Shown piece after piece: positions 33,546 through 45,639 of a DNA stretch of 64,000 nucleotides. Origin of the DNA: Okapia johnstoni (Eukaryota > Chordata > Mammalia > Artiodactyla > Giraffidae); assembly GCA_024291935.2 (NCBI GenBank), contig CM044311.1, forward strand, positions 22,095,001 through 22,159,000. Reading direction: 5' to 3'. The notes under the pieces were generated by a model that saw nothing but the letters and a program-made list of their open reading frames with translations, ran no database searches and was not told the DNA's origin. The position numbers and the translations under genes were made by a program. Each line of letters opens with the position of its first letter. The stretch's first letter is position 1.

Positions 33546-34994
33546 AACCAGTTGGTTCTTGTTTTCTAAAATGTCTTTGGGTTATGAGAAATAGCATCAA
33601 ATATTTTTAATTGCAAATTTAATCATATCTCATAAAGACATCCAAGGGACCTTGTACAATATCACGGCTCATGGGTCACATCTTTCTTCATTCGGCTATG
33701 TTAATTCAGCTAGTCTAGTACAAAACAGCTAACAAAAAGATAGTAATATTTGCAAACAATAAATCTTTCACTCCTTTCGTGGAAATGCAGGTATCAGTAT
33801 GGTAACATACAGTTACAACTTCAAATTTAAAACATAAAAGATAATGTGGGAGCTTACTGGAATTCAATGCAAACTTTTCTGCAATTATTTTCATAAAAAA
33901 TCTTCAATTTTACTGTCAATGTGACATAATGAAAAATATGCTGCATATCTTTAATATATTAATTGACCTGTAGCTACAGATGCATATATCTCAGTGAAAT
34001 ACAGTTTTTCAAAAGTCATTTCAGGCTATATTATAATTGGAAAACACTATACCAGTATTCAATATTAATTTTAAAATTCTGAAGATAAACATATGTTATA
34101 TGAATATATGTTAGATTTTAAATGAATTATTATAATAAGCATTTCTCATATATCAGAGCACTCATGTAAATTAATAAAATGGCAATCTTATATCACCTAG
34201 TGAAGACATAGCCAAATAAATGGTAACTATATGGAAATGTATGTGCTTATATTTCAGCATACTTTACATCAATCCATGTCTATGTATGAATTCATGTGCA
34301 TGCATATATATATACATATATGTAAATATGAGTATATCTGTATGCATGAGTATGTATGTCTGTAAATATTTTAACAAATTTTGAACTTCCTTTATGAGAA
34401 TCCTGCTTGCCTTTAGAGACATGATGTTTTGCACCTGCCTGAGGAGAGACAGAGGGAATTTATCATTGTCCAGTTGGACCTAAGATTAGATGTATGGATG
34501 CCTCAGTCTAAGTCAAGTGTATCAGAAGATTCACTTGGCCCCATATTTAAATTTTGACTTTAATTAGTGATAAAAATAACATTTTGATTTCCATCTTTAT
34601 GGTTCTGGGATTATTATCTCAATAAACTCTTCACTTGTACAGCAAAGAGGGTATGATTAATCCACTCTCAAGAATTCCGTAAGTGTACACACCTGCTTAA
34701 CACAAATCCAGATATACAGATTTATCTAAATCAGAAATCAGAATGCCATCTTAAAATTCTTTCCTTATCTTCAAGCTAGTGAACCTCATTATTCAGTCAA
34801 CAAGTTGTATTGAATTGAACTCCAAAATAGAATTAAAAAAAAAAAAGCTATCACGTTTTCTCTATCCCCACTGCTATTGTTTTGACTTTGTTTTCACTTT
34901 CTGTTATCAGACTATTGAAATTGTTTTCCTATTTCTAGTCTTTCTCTTATCTACACAGTTTATAAAATATTAATAAAACACAAAAGTAATTATG
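33490..34994. other. unassigned AT-rich unique DNA
   Basis: No gene or named repeat. AT/GT-rich low-complexity words at 34280-34360. Confidence 0.5.
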
Positions 34995-35650
34995 CTACAT
35001 TCCTACTTAAAATCCTCTGTTCACCCCTGAACTTAAAAGTCCAAATCTCCTGGAGATCTACTTGAAGACCCTCAAGAGGCCTTCCAGGCTTCACATTTGG
35101 GGCTAATGGTAAAGAACCTGCCTGCCAATGTAGGAGACTTTAAGAGAAGTGGATTCGTTCCCTAGATTGGGAAGATCCCTGGAGGAGGGCATAGCAACCC
35201 ACTCCAGTATTCTTGCCTGGAGAATCCCCATAGACAGAGGAGCCTGGTGGGCTATGGTCCATGGGGTTGCAAAGAGTCGGACACAACTGAACGACTTAGC
35301 ACACACGCACATGCAAGAGGCTTTCTACATTTGTGTCCCATCACTTTTCATATCACTCTACATAGGTGTCCACACAGAATTCCTTGAAAATAGTATGCAA
35401 GGAATTAGCTTTCTCCATTTATTCACCTAATTCCTATTCTCAGAGGTCAAGATGTGCACATGCAGTAACACTTTCTCCAGTTTTCTCTCTGGGCAGATTG
35501 TGTGCTTCCTCCCTGTTCATATACACTCCTACTTATAGCTGAAGTTTTAGGACTTGCTATATTCTGATTATCATCTTGTGTCTATTCTCCTCCAGGTGAC
35601 TAGTTGAGGTAAATAGTTGAGGCAAATAAACATTCATCATTCACCTATGT
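34995..35650 (+). mobile_element. L2 LINE 3' part, split by a SINE
   Basis: Left part: ttaaaatcctctgttcaccc, aaaagtccaaatctcctgg, caagaggccttccaggc. Right part: tttgtgtcccatcacttttc, acagaattccttgaaaa, attatcatcttgtgtctatt, aaataaacattcatcattca. This follows the L2 3' end order. The Bov-tA at 35087-35313 interrupts it. Confidence 0.6.
35087..35313 (+). mobile_element. Bov-tA SINE in L2
   Basis: Body and most of the head are clear from ggtaaagaacctgcctgcc on; the first bases are diverged. Flanks caagaggccttcca (35073-35086) and caagaggctttcta (35314-35327) match at 12 of 14 positions. Confidence 0.92.
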
Positions 35651-35662
35651 GCATGTGTGCTA

Positions 35663-35780
35663 AGTTGCTTTATTCATGTCCAACTCTTTGCGACCCTAAG
35701 GACTTTAGCCCACCAGATTCTTCTATCCATGAGATTCTCGAGGCATAAGTACTGAAGTGTGATACCATGCCCTCCTCCAG
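35663..35780 (-). mobile_element. Bov-A fragment
   Basis: gctaagttgctttattcatg to catgccctcctccagg, one Bov-A body in reverse complement without the tRNA-like head. Confidence 0.87.
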
Positions 35781-37572
35781 GCTTATTTATCTATGTAAGA
35801 TCCTATTCGAGTATAAACATAGCATATTAGGTGGCCAATATTATAAATATTTTACAACTGAGAGATGTAACCAAGTTTTTATTCAAAATTTGTGGTTTTA
35901 AATTTTAAAAAAATCATTATTTTCAAATCCAGAGAAAGCTCTTAATGAACTCTTATCTATTGAAAATTTAGCAGAGGAAAATCATATGAAGCAGAGGGGA
36001 TTACATCTCCAGAATTCCACTGACTCCCTAAATTGGGACACATCCTTACTTATATTGAGCAAGCACTATGGCTATATTGAGGAAGGATGAACTCCATACA
36101 TAAGAGGAGGCCCTCACTTGTGTATTGAACACAATGGTTACACTCATTGGATAAGGCCATACTGAACACAGTGAACATAATGGTCATAGACACTTTTGGA
36201 TAAAGTTACAGATGTCTCTGATACTACATAATTGCTTGGGAGTGGGTAAGGAGAATGACTGTATTTTAAATACACACACATACACAAACACAATTAAGGG
36301 CTCTTGAATAGTTGGCCAATAATAGTCCCAGTGGTAACGTTCTATCAAAACCTACATAATCCCTTTAAATAGTATATTAAGATATTTGAAGATATAATAA
36401 AGCCATTTTTACATGAACACATTCTCCAAGAATTACACTTGCTTAAAAGAAAAAGAAAAAACAACTTTAAGTTTCTGACATTTACCATCCTACTATTTTC
36501 ATGCCAAAATTTTCAGGAGATGGCAGTTCCTCGTGTGACATGTATTGCAATAAATCATGGAGTTTTTGTTAAGTGCTTCTCCAGCTCTCATATACAGGTG
36601 GATAGTCACATACACAATACAAGTGCATGGGCTCACACGAAAAAATATCCTAATTTTTCATTCAGATTTTTCTATCATCTCTCAAATTAGCATGCACTAT
36701 TTCAACCTCTATCACAGCTCTTTCTTTTACCTTTTTGGGACACAAAAACCAGTTAGAATACTTTCAGAGCAGAATATCTCTTTTAAAGCATATACAAATT
36801 GCTTACTTGTGCTTTTCTAAGAGCTACAAGCATTGTGTTCTCATTAGAAGACAGTTTCAGTTTTCCCAAGAGCACAGTAATCTCAAGGAGGTCTCTCACT
36901 TGTCCTTTGGCATGAAAAAAAAAGTCTTTTAATGATACCAATTAAGAATCTTGAATGTCATTTCTACATCTTTGTTCTGTTTCAGGTCAGCAAGTCCAGG
37001 GCTCAAAACAAAGTCTTAAGAACTCTGTTGAAGCTTGAAGACTTTTTGTAACTTTTGAAAAGGAAGGCAGGTGTTTCAAAATAACTGCAAATCTCTTATG
37101 GTATTTTCAATAAGAGATTACATTATTTACACTCTATTTTTATTTATCTTTACTTTCTCTATATAAAACAAAAGAAAACTGCATGAAATATGTCACTCTA
37201 ATCATATCCTAATTTCTCCTGCCTAGTTACTATTACTTGTGAATTTAGCTACATGGTGTTAACTTTTCTTAAGTCCCTTTAAACAAATAATGCAAGTTTT
37301 ATACAACATTACTTTGATTACTCTTTTTAAGAATAATAAGGAAAGTCATTCTCAGTACCTATCTTTGACCTCTCATCCCCAAATGTTGATTCTCTCCTCC
37401 TTAATGTTTACTTGTGCCCATTCAGCAATAATTTGTCACCTTTATTTGAATCAGTTTAAGTACCATTCAGAAACAGCTCTGCTTAGTGAGGCAGTAGAGA
37501 TCTATCTTTTCTCAAGTACTCTAGCTAACAACTCCCAACTGGAGTATAGAGGAAACGAGGTAAGGTCATTTT
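35781..37572. other. unassigned unique DNA
   Basis: No gene or named repeat. An imperfect direct duplication of about 33 bases lies at 36127-36160 and 36173-36208. Confidence 0.5.
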
Positions 37573-37583
37573 ACAGGAGATAT

Positions 37584-38068
37584 TTTTTTTTTTAATTGGA
37601 ACACAATTGCTTTACAATGCTTTGTCAGTTTCTGCTGTACAACAAAGTGACTCAGCTATATATATACATGTATACCCTCCCTCTTGAGCCTCCCTCTCAA
37701 CACCCTCTATCTCACCCCTTTAGGTCATCACAGAGCACCAAGCTGGGCTCCCTGTGCTATACATCAGCTTCCCACTAGCTATCAATTTTACTCATGGAAG
37801 TGTATATATGTAAATACCAATCTCCCAGTTTGTCCCACCTCCCCCCTCCTTGTGCCCATATGTCTGTTCTCTACACCTGTGTCTTTATTCCTGACCTATA
37901 AATAGATTCATCTGTACTATTTTTCTAGATTACATACATGTGCTTTAATACTTTTAGTGGAATATTACTCAGCCATAAAAAGAAGTGAAATTGGGTTATA
38001 TTTAGTGATGTGGATGGACCTAGAGTCTGTTATACAGAGTTAAGTAAGTCAGAAAGAGGGAAACAAAC
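37584..38068 (-). mobile_element. L1 3' end with 5' inversion
   Basis: 37584-37950 is antisense L1 3' UTR (T tail, then attgctttacaatgctttg, ctccctcttgagcctccc, ggtcatcacagagcacc, catttttctagatt-like words). From about 37953 to 38068 the sequence is L1 in sense orientation (ggaatattactcagccataa, gatgtggatggacctagag, aagtaagtcagaaagag), the segment just upstream in L1. Flanks acaggagatat (37573-37583) and acaggaggtat (38069-38079) are an 11 bp duplication with one mismatch. This is the twin-priming inversion pattern. Confidence 0.9.
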
Positions 38069-38079
38069 ACAGGAGGTAT

Positions 38080-38640
38080 ATTAATCCTGCAGAAGCTGAA
38101 AGAACTGTGCCCTGTGCTAAAAAGCCACGGTTCCCTTGCATGTAAATTTAATGTTTCCTAATGAAAACTGAGCACAAATATTGATAGTGTAAATTTTTAC
38201 AACCAAGTTTATTTATTTAATTAGGATTGCTTATTTATGAAAAATAGTATATCTTTGTGTAATATTTATACTGTTTGAAGGCTATTTTAATTTTTTTTTA
38301 TTTTCCTAAAACAATAAAGCTAAAATAGTATATTTGGAATCATCTTACCCTATTTAATATTAGTATTATTAATTGCCCCAAGTATAATATAACTCATTAA
38401 ACTGTTGCAAAGAGGTCCTGATAGTGAGGACATCAACTCACTTTCCCAGGTCAGTTAGAATGTGGTCAGTTTTTTAAAGCAGTTTGAAAATTTGATAATT
38501 TCTATAATCAACCTTCCATAGTTTGATGCACATAAGATTATTGTCTCTATTTTATATGTGACCAATTAAAACCTCATAACTGTTATCTGGTTTTCCATGA
38601 TCACTAAGGAATAAGTAAACAATTTTGGAAAATAATAAAC
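38080..38640. other. unassigned AT-rich DNA
   Basis: No gene or named repeat. Confidence 0.5.
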
Positions 38641-38641
38641 T

Positions 38642-39949
38642 ATCAGAGCCCTAATTATACTGCCAAACTCAGAATGAAATTGAAGAAAGTGGAGAAAACC
38701 ACTAGACCATTCAGGTATGACCTAAATCAAATCCCTTATGATTACACAGCAGAAGTGAGAAATAGATTTAAAGGACTAGATCTGATAGAATGCCTGATGA
38801 ACAATGGATGAACTATGGATGGAGGTTCCTGACATTGTACAGGAGACATGAATCAAGACCATCCCCAAGAAAAAAAAAAAAACGCAAAAAACCAAAATGG
38901 CTGTCTGAGGAGGCCTTACAAATAGCTGTGAAAAGACAAGAAGCAAAAAGCAAAGGAGAAAAGGAAAGATATACCCATTTGAATGCACAGTTCCAAAGAA
39001 TAGCAAGGAGAGATAAGAAATCCTTCCTCGGTGATCAATGCAAAAAATAGAAGAAAACAATAGAATGGGAAAGACTAGAGATCTCTTCTAAAAATTAGAG
39101 ATACCAAGGGAACACTTCATGCAACGATGAGCACCATAACGGACAGAAATGATATGGACCTAAAAGAAGCAGAAGATATTAAGAAGTGGCAAGAATACAC
39201 AGAAGAACTGTACAAAAAAATCGTCATGACCCAGAAAATCATGATGGTGTGATCACTCACCTAGAGACAGACATCTGGAATGTGAAGTCAAGTGGGCCTT
39301 AGGAAGCATCACTACGAACAAAGCTAGTGGAGGTGATGGAATTCCAGTTGAGCTATTTCAAATCCTCAAAGATAACGCTGTGAAAGTGCTGCACTAAATA
39401 TGCCAGCAAATTTGGAAAACTCAGCAGTGGCCATAGGACTGGAAAAGGTCCGTTTTCATTCCAATCCCAAAGAAAGGCAATGCCAAAGAATGCTCAAACT
39501 ACCACACAATTGCACTCATCTCACACGCTAGTAAAGTAATGCTTAAAATTCTCCAAGCCAAGCTTCAGCAATAGGTGAACAGTGAACTTCCAGATGTTCA
39601 AGCTGGTTTTAGAAAAGGCAGAGGAACCAGAGATCAAATTGCCAGCATCCACTGGATCATTTGAAAAGCAAGAGAGTTCCAAAAAAAACATACATTTCTG
39701 CCTTATTGACTATGCCAAAGCCTTTGACTGTGTGGATCACAATAAACTGTGAAAAATTCTGAAAGAGATGGTAATACCAGACCACCTGACCTGCCTCTTG
39801 AATAACCTGCATGCAAGTCAGGAAGCAACCGTTAGAACTGGACATGGAACAACAGACTGGTTCCAAATAGGAAAAGGAGTATGTCAAGGCTGTATATTGT
39901 CACCGTGCTTATTTAACTTATATGCAGTGTACATCATGAGAAACGCTTA
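38642..39949 (+). mobile_element. BovB LINE internal fragment lacking the 3' end
   Basis: Covers the linker between endonuclease and reverse transcriptase and the front of the reverse transcriptase (IPDHLTCLL, KGVCQGCILSPCLFNLY), then stops after atcatgagaaacgc, before the YADD motif. The BovB 3' end is absent, which is unusual because insertion starts from the 3' end. Many stops; an A-run at 38872-38884. Confidence 0.92.
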
Positions 39950-40339
39950 AAGTGAACTCTTTATTAAAATAATTTCCTTTTTTTAAATAAGTAAAGCATA
40001 ATCATAATAAAAACATATATTTTGAAATGAAAAGTAATCTACCAAAGGTACATAAGACTCACTCTACTAGAATTGAGCATTCTTAAAAATGTCATTGAAT
40101 ATTTCTCTATAATTATATGTACAAAAATATACATACCTGTGTGCATAAATGCACACACACACATATATGTAATATCTATACATGGCCTTATAATGTTATT
40201 TACATATTTAAATATATACTTTTTTTTTCTGTTAATAGATTTTCCCATAAAAGAACATATAATTTTATTTTATTTTCTCTAATGATAACGTAGTCCTTCA
40301 TGATCTTTAAAACAGTGTATATGGTAACTATATACCCAC

Positions 40340-40371
<32 letters not shown>

Positions 40372-40899
40372 GTATATATGAAATGTATAATAAACATCAG
40401 ATTATATAAACTATCATATCAGTAGTTTTATTTTCATTCCTTTGAGAGTGAATATACTTCACAGTGACTTATGAGTTTCTTGTTCATGTTCTAGGCCCAA
40501 ATTTCTGTCATATTTCTGATGCTTTAGGGTGATTATATCATTGGCAATGTTTGCAATTTCCTTCCTGGTCCTTGACCCACATAGACATCTCTCACTGTTC
40601 TTACCTTGCCATAGATGATCCATGAATGACCAAGCTTCATTTAATTCTTTGTATTTTGTTATTCCCCCCATTCCCTCTTTGGCCTCAAGATATTTGCCCA
40701 GGCGCAAAGAGCCAGGAGAATGTCAGGGATCAATCAGAGCAGCTTTTCTGCCTGTCACTTTGCTACTATCCTTCCAATTTTACCTCTCTCATAACTTTCA
40801 AGAAATAATTTTGGGAAAATTCAGACTAGACTAGATGTCACTACTCTACTATAGTGTTTATTATACTTTATTAATTGTTTAACTGTTACTTTCAATGGC
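39950..40899. other. unassigned AT-rich DNA with short simple repeats
   Basis: Short CA run near 40151-40162. The part at 40440-40800 is of balanced composition; its minus-strand frame of 82 codons shows no family I recognise. Confidence 0.45.
40338..40365. repeat. (TA)n microsatellite
   Basis: About 13 TA units between cacata and cacatatg. Confidence 0.92.
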
Positions 40900-41012
40900 T
40901 AGAAAAATTAATGTTTGAGGAACAAAGTTAGGAGATGCTTCTGTACCACTAGCATCTAAGGCAATGCCTGGCACATAATAGACATTCGACATATAGTTGT
41001 TTGTCTGACTAA
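40900..41012 (+). mobile_element. L2/MIR-type 3' end, old
   Basis: caatgcctggcacataatag followed by acattcgac matches the shared L2/MIR 3' end (tgcctggcacatagtaggcgctc). Confidence 0.55.
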
Positions 41013-41051
41013 AGTTTCCATTGGATTCAGTATATCCTGAAAATTTTGTAT

Positions 41052-41274
41052 GTGAGTGTGTGCTAAGTAGCTTCAGTCTCATCTGACTCTTGTGACCCTA
41101 TGGACTGTAGACCGCCAACCTCCTCTGCCTGTGGAATTCTTCAGGCAAGATTATAGGAGTGGGTTGCCATGCCCTCCTCCAGGGGATCTTCCTGACCCAG
41201 TTATCAAGCCTGCATCTCGTATGTCTCCTGCACTATCATGCAGGTTCTTTACCACTAGAGCCACCTAGGAAGCT
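41052..41274 (-). mobile_element. Bov-tA SINE
   Basis: Reverse-complement copy, gctaagtagcttcagtctc to gagccacctaggaagctc, with a small duplication (cgtatgtctcctgcactatc) in the head. Confidence 0.93.
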
Positions 41275-41321
41275 CAAAGCTTTTGCATGCATGCAGACCG
41301 AAAAAAAAAAAAAATCTGAAA

Positions 41322-41665
41322 TCTAGAAAGATGGTACAGATGAATCTATTTGCAAAGCAGAAATAGAGACACTGATGTAGAGAACAAATGTACAGACACC
41401 AAGGCAGGGAAAAAGGGAGGTGGGATGAATTCGGAGATTGGAATTGACATATACACTCTACTATGTATAAAATAGATAATAACTAATGAGAACATACTGC
41501 CCAGCACAAGGAACTCTACTCACTACTCTGTAATGACCTATATGGGAAAAGAATCTAAAAGAGTGAATATATGTACATGTGTAACTGATTCACTTTGCTG
41601 TACAGCAGGAATAGAATACTGTAAAATTAAACTAGTAAAAATTTTAAAAATAAATAAATTTGTGT
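41322..41665 (+). mobile_element. L1 3' end
   Basis: Sense artiodactyl L1 3' UTR: tctagaaagatggtacagat, gaattgacatatacactcta, atgacctatatgggaaaag, ctgattcactttgctgtaca, then an A-rich tail. Confidence 0.9.
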
Positions 41666-41799
41666 GTAAAAAAAAGAACAGTAGGATTGAGATTGTACTA
41701 CATTATCTACTCAGTCAATTATTCATGTATATAATCATTCTATAAACATAAATAATCACCTGCTATAAATTTGACACTAATAAAAAAATTATTAGCAAA
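41666..41799. other. unassigned AT-rich DNA
   Basis: Nothing recognised. Confidence 0.5.
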
Positions 41800-41930
41800 C
41801 AACAGCACTGAACTATGGAGCAAGTGCTTTTTATGTACTAAGAATTTGGCATGGATTTTGCACTTATTCTTAAATCCTGTTTGGAGTAGAACAATAAATA
41901 TAGTGATTTTATAGCTTAAGATAGCTTAAA
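41800..41930 (+). mobile_element. possible MIR, very diverged
   Basis: gcaagtgctttttatgtact, gcacttattcttaaatcctg and a following tagaac...atagtgattttat follow the order of MIR blocks, but weakly. Confidence 0.35.
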
Positions 41931-42399
41931 TATTATGTCAGTATTGCAGACCTTCTAGAGAGCATAATCAGGAGAACTGAATTTAATTTTTCATTGAATC
42001 TATTGTCTAAGTTTTTAACCATCAATGAAAACGATATTATCTTTTTGTAGCCAATGAATATAAGACAATTGGTAAAATGTTTTCGTTATATTACTTTCAT
42101 CTTCAAAATTGTGTGTATCTCTCTGTGATTTTTTTTTCTATTTCTGCATTTATTGAAACAATGCGATAATTCATTCTTAAATTCTGGTAGTGTATTCAAA
42201 TAATGTAATTGATTTTAGAATGTATAATAGAAATTTCTTTGAATTTCTGGTATAAAATTCCCTGATAATTTATTAAAATTTTCATGTTACTGGATTTTAA
42301 ATATTTGTTAGAATTTGTTGATTTTTGCATCTATGGCAATAAGATTTTTGGAAATGTTTAAGTCTTAAAATTTTTTATTAGGTTTGTTATTAGGGCTAT
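41931..42399. other. unassigned AT-rich DNA
   Basis: Nothing recognised; possibly old antisense L1, as words such as tttgttagaatttgttgat suggest, but not supportable. Confidence 0.35.
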
Positions 42400-43030
42400 A
42401 CTGTCATCCAAAGAATATAAAAATGAAACGGTGTTTGGACCCATAACCCACAGATACAGGCCAAAACCTCCGTGGTAAACCTAAATAGGGAGGCTGCCTA
42501 CTAAAATAAAGGATTAATGTAAGATTCTGATTGTTCAAAAAACAAAAAAATAGACAAAATTCCCAGGATAAAATAAAGATCACTCACCATGCCAAGAATA
42601 AGGAAAATCACAACAGGAGAAAACACATTCAGACAAAAGACATTCACCTGACACCAACATCAAAATGAATCAGAAGTTGAAACTATCTGCTGAGAATTTT
42701 AAACCAACACTAATAAAAATGCTTCCACAGTCAATTACACATTCTATTGAAGCAAACAAGAAATGAAAGATATCAGCAAAGAAGTAAAAATTGTACGAAA
42801 GAACCAAATGAAGATTACAGAAATGAAATATACAATAAAAGAGAAAGAAACCTTCCTGAAAGGATTCGCTAGTACAGGGGGGCTAATTCAGGATACAGTC
42901 ATTGATCTTGAGGACATATCAATGCAATTTACCCAATCTGAACAACAGAGAAATAAAAGATCAGGGAAAAAATGAACAGAGCATTAAGGGCCTATAAAAA
43001 ATAACAAGATCCAATACTTTATGGCACATT
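42400..43030 (+). mobile_element. old L1 (L1M type), ORF1 region
   Basis: A-rich sense DNA with the typical ORF1 words: ttgaggacatatcaatgcaa, acccaatctgaacaacagag, aaaaaatgaacagagc. A 70-codon frame at 42763-42975 is a remnant of the ORF1 coiled-coil region (ends FTQSEQQRNKRSGKK). Too diverged for subfamily. Confidence 0.7.
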
Positions 43031-43119
43031 CTTATGTGGGTCCCACTTGGAGTGGTTAATATGGAGTATTGAATACATAAGCCACATTAACTAACTAATT
43101 TAGCAAATAATTTTTCCTT

Positions 43120-43560
43120 GGTTCATGCTTTTTGAAGAATTTTCCAAATCATCCAGTATTTGCTCTGTTTTATTTGGCAACTTCTTCCTCAGTATATTTC
43201 TTTCCTCCCACATTTTACTATAAGCAGTAAAGTGCATGATATAACTTCCACATTTGTTTGGAAATTTCATCAAATATCCAAGTTTTTTATTTTCCAACCA
43301 ACAACAGAACACAATTTAGCCAAGTCCCCTGTCACTTTATAGAACTGATTTCTACCACGTCCAATAATATGTTGCTCTTTTCTTCCTAAGGCAACCACAA
43401 AAGTAGTTTTAACGTTCATATTTCTACAAAAATTCTGTTCATAATTATATATGCATTCTTTAAAATGGCAGAGCATTCTCTGTAGCCCTCCTTGTGTCTT
43501 TTTAGGTCTTCACTAGAATATCTTTAATATCTGTATTTCTGTCAAAAATTCATCCAGGAT
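43120..43560 (-). mobile_element. MaLR internal region, part 1
   Basis: Antisense blocks I recall from THE1/MST-type internal sequence: tattttccaaccaacaacag, acacaatttagccaagtc, tttctacaaaaattctgttc. It continues at 44118-44258 after a BovB insertion. Non-coding remnant; MaLR internal regions do not encode a complete retrovirus. Confidence 0.6.
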
Positions 43561-44117
43561 TGTTGTTGTTCAGTTGCCAAGTCAAGTCCAACTATTTGTG
43601 ACCGCATAAACTACAGCACGCCAGGCTTCCCTTTCTTTCTCTATTTCCTGGTATTTGTTCAAACTCATATCCATTGAGTCAGTGATTCTATCTAACCATC
43701 TCATTCTCTGTCATCCACTTCTACTCTTGCCTTCAATCTTTCCCAGCATCAGGGTCTTTTCCAATGAGTCAGTTCTTCGCCTCAGGTAGTCAAAGTATTG
43801 GAGCTTCAGCTTCAACATCAGTCCTTCCAATGGACATTCCGGGTTGATTTCCTTTAGGATTGACTGGTTGGTCTCTTTGTTGTACAAGGGACTCCCAAGA
43901 GTCTTCTCCAGGACCACAGTTTAAAAGCATAAATTCTTTGGTGCTCAGCTGTCTTTATGGTCCTATTCTCACATCTGTACATGACTACTGGAAAAACCAC
44001 AGCTTTGACTATACAGACTTTGGTGGCAAAGTGATGTCTCTGCTTTTTAATATGCTGTCTGGTTTTGTCATAGCTTTTCTTCCAAGGAGCAAGTATCTTT
44101 AGTTTCGTGGTTGCATT
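43561..44117 (-). mobile_element. BovB LINE in the MaLR internal region
   Basis: Reverse-complement BovB 3' end beginning with a short (GTT)n and running to the agtttcgtggttgc block. Flanks attcatcc (left) and attcatac (right) may be the target duplication. Confidence 0.93.
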
Positions 44118-44258
44118 CATACCCCTCAAGGTAATCTGGGATATGTCTATTAAGAGTCTCAGAACATTTTCTAGCCTCTGTCTATTACCCTATTCCAAAG
44201 TTATGCCCACATGTTTAGGCATTTGTTACAGCAGCACCACACATTTTTGTACAAAAAT
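44118..44258 (-). mobile_element. MaLR internal region, part 2 (next to the LTR)
   Basis: attttctagcctctgtctat, ccctattccaaagttatgcc and gttacagcagcaccacac are the antisense of the first internal bases after a MaLR 5' LTR. The order internal then LTR on the plus strand fits a minus-strand element. Confidence 0.7.
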
Positions 44259-44261
44259 CTA

Positions 44262-45405
44262 CATTAGTTTGCTAGGGCTGCCATAACAAATACCGCAGAA
44301 TAGGTGGCTTAAAACAAAAGAAATGCATTTTCTCACAATTCTAGAGGTTAGAAGTCCTAAATTAAAGTTGCTATCCTTAGGGCTTTGCTCTCTCTCATTT
44401 TTCCTTGCCTGTTCCTGGCTTCTAAGGGTGGCTATCAACCCTTGGTATTGCTTAGTTTGTTGGCTCATCCCTCAAGTCTTTGTCTAGATGGTCAGAAGGT
44501 TTTCTCCATGTCTGTGTCTCTGCTTTCTTTCCTTAAGGACACCAGTCCTTGGATTAGGGCACGCTTTAATCTAGCATAATTTCACCTTCAGTTCAGTTCA
44601 GTTCAGTCGCTCAGTCGTGTCCAACTCTTTCCAACCCTATGAACCACAGCATGTCAGGCCTCCCTGTCTATCACCAACTCCTGGAGTCTACCCAAACCCA
44701 TGTCCACTGAGTCAGTGATGCCATCCAACCATCTCATCCTCTGTCGTCCCCTTCTTCTCCTGCCCCCAATCCTTCCCAGCATCAGGGTCTTTTCAAATGA
44801 GTCAACATTTTGCAATAGGTGGGCAAAGTATTGGAGTTTCAGCTTCAACATCAGTCCTTCCAATGAACACCCAGGACTGATCTCCTTTAGGATGGACTGG
44901 TTGGATCTCCTTGAAGTCCAAGGGACTCTCAAGAGTCTTCTCCAACACCACTGTTCAAAAGCATCAATTCTTTGGTGCTCAGCTTTCTTTATAGTCCAAC
45001 TCTCACATCCATACATGACCATTGGAAAAACCATAGCCTTGACTAGACCGACCTTTGTTGGCAAAGTAATGTCTCTGCTTTTTTAATATGCTGTCTAGGT
45101 TGGTCATAACTTTCCAACCAAGGAGTAAGTATCTTTTAATTTCACGGCTGCAATCACCATCTCCAGTGATTTTGGAGCCCAAAAAAATAAAGTCAGCCAC
45201 TGTTTCCACTGTTTTCCCATCTATTTGCCATGAAGTGATGGGACCAGATGCCATGATCTTAGTTTTCTGAATGTTGAGCTTTAAGCCAACTTTGTTCACT
45301 CTCCACTTTCACTTTCATCAAGAGTCTCTTTAGTTTTTCTTCACTTTCTGCCATAATTGCATCAGCAAAGACCCGATTTCCAAGTATGGTTACATTCTGC
45401 AGCTC
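44262..45405 (-). mobile_element. MaLR-type 5' LTR, split by a BovB
   Basis: Left part 44262-44585: ttagtttgctagggctgcca, ggtggcttaaaacaaaag, ctcacaattctagaggttag, aaggacaccagtccttgga. Right part about 45357-45405: caaagacccgatttccaag and ggttacattctg. The BovB at 44586-45356 lies between them. Confidence 0.72.
44586..45356 (-). mobile_element. BovB LINE inside the MaLR LTR
   Basis: Reverse-complement BovB from its tandem agttcagttcagttcag end to ctttctgccataa, just short of YADD. The coding trace has one frameshift between two frames (44654-45064 and 45003-45299). Clean target duplication not found. Confidence 0.94.
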
Positions 45406-45639
45406 TATTTCTGAGAGCCAGTGTTGAACCTAGTGTACTACCCTCATGAGGTTATAAACCATATTTGATTTCTGAAACAAAAGTTAAAGCCCTATTTTAT
45501 CCTCAAAACAATACAGTTCAAAAGCGGTGACAGTAAAAGGAACCAAACGGAATTAAAGTAGCTGCACTTCTCTCTGAGTATTAAATGTCATAAAGGAATA
45601 ACTTCTGAAACTCTTTTGACTTGAATAAATTATTTTGTG
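45406..45639. other. unassigned DNA
   Basis: Diverged end of the LTR may extend a little into this part; nothing else recognised. Confidence 0.4.

Noticed and set aside
40459..40707. 82-codon minus-strand reading frame of mixed composition
   Set aside because: No recognisable domain, splice context or family; similar lengths occur by chance. Sequence may be unique or an old repeat.
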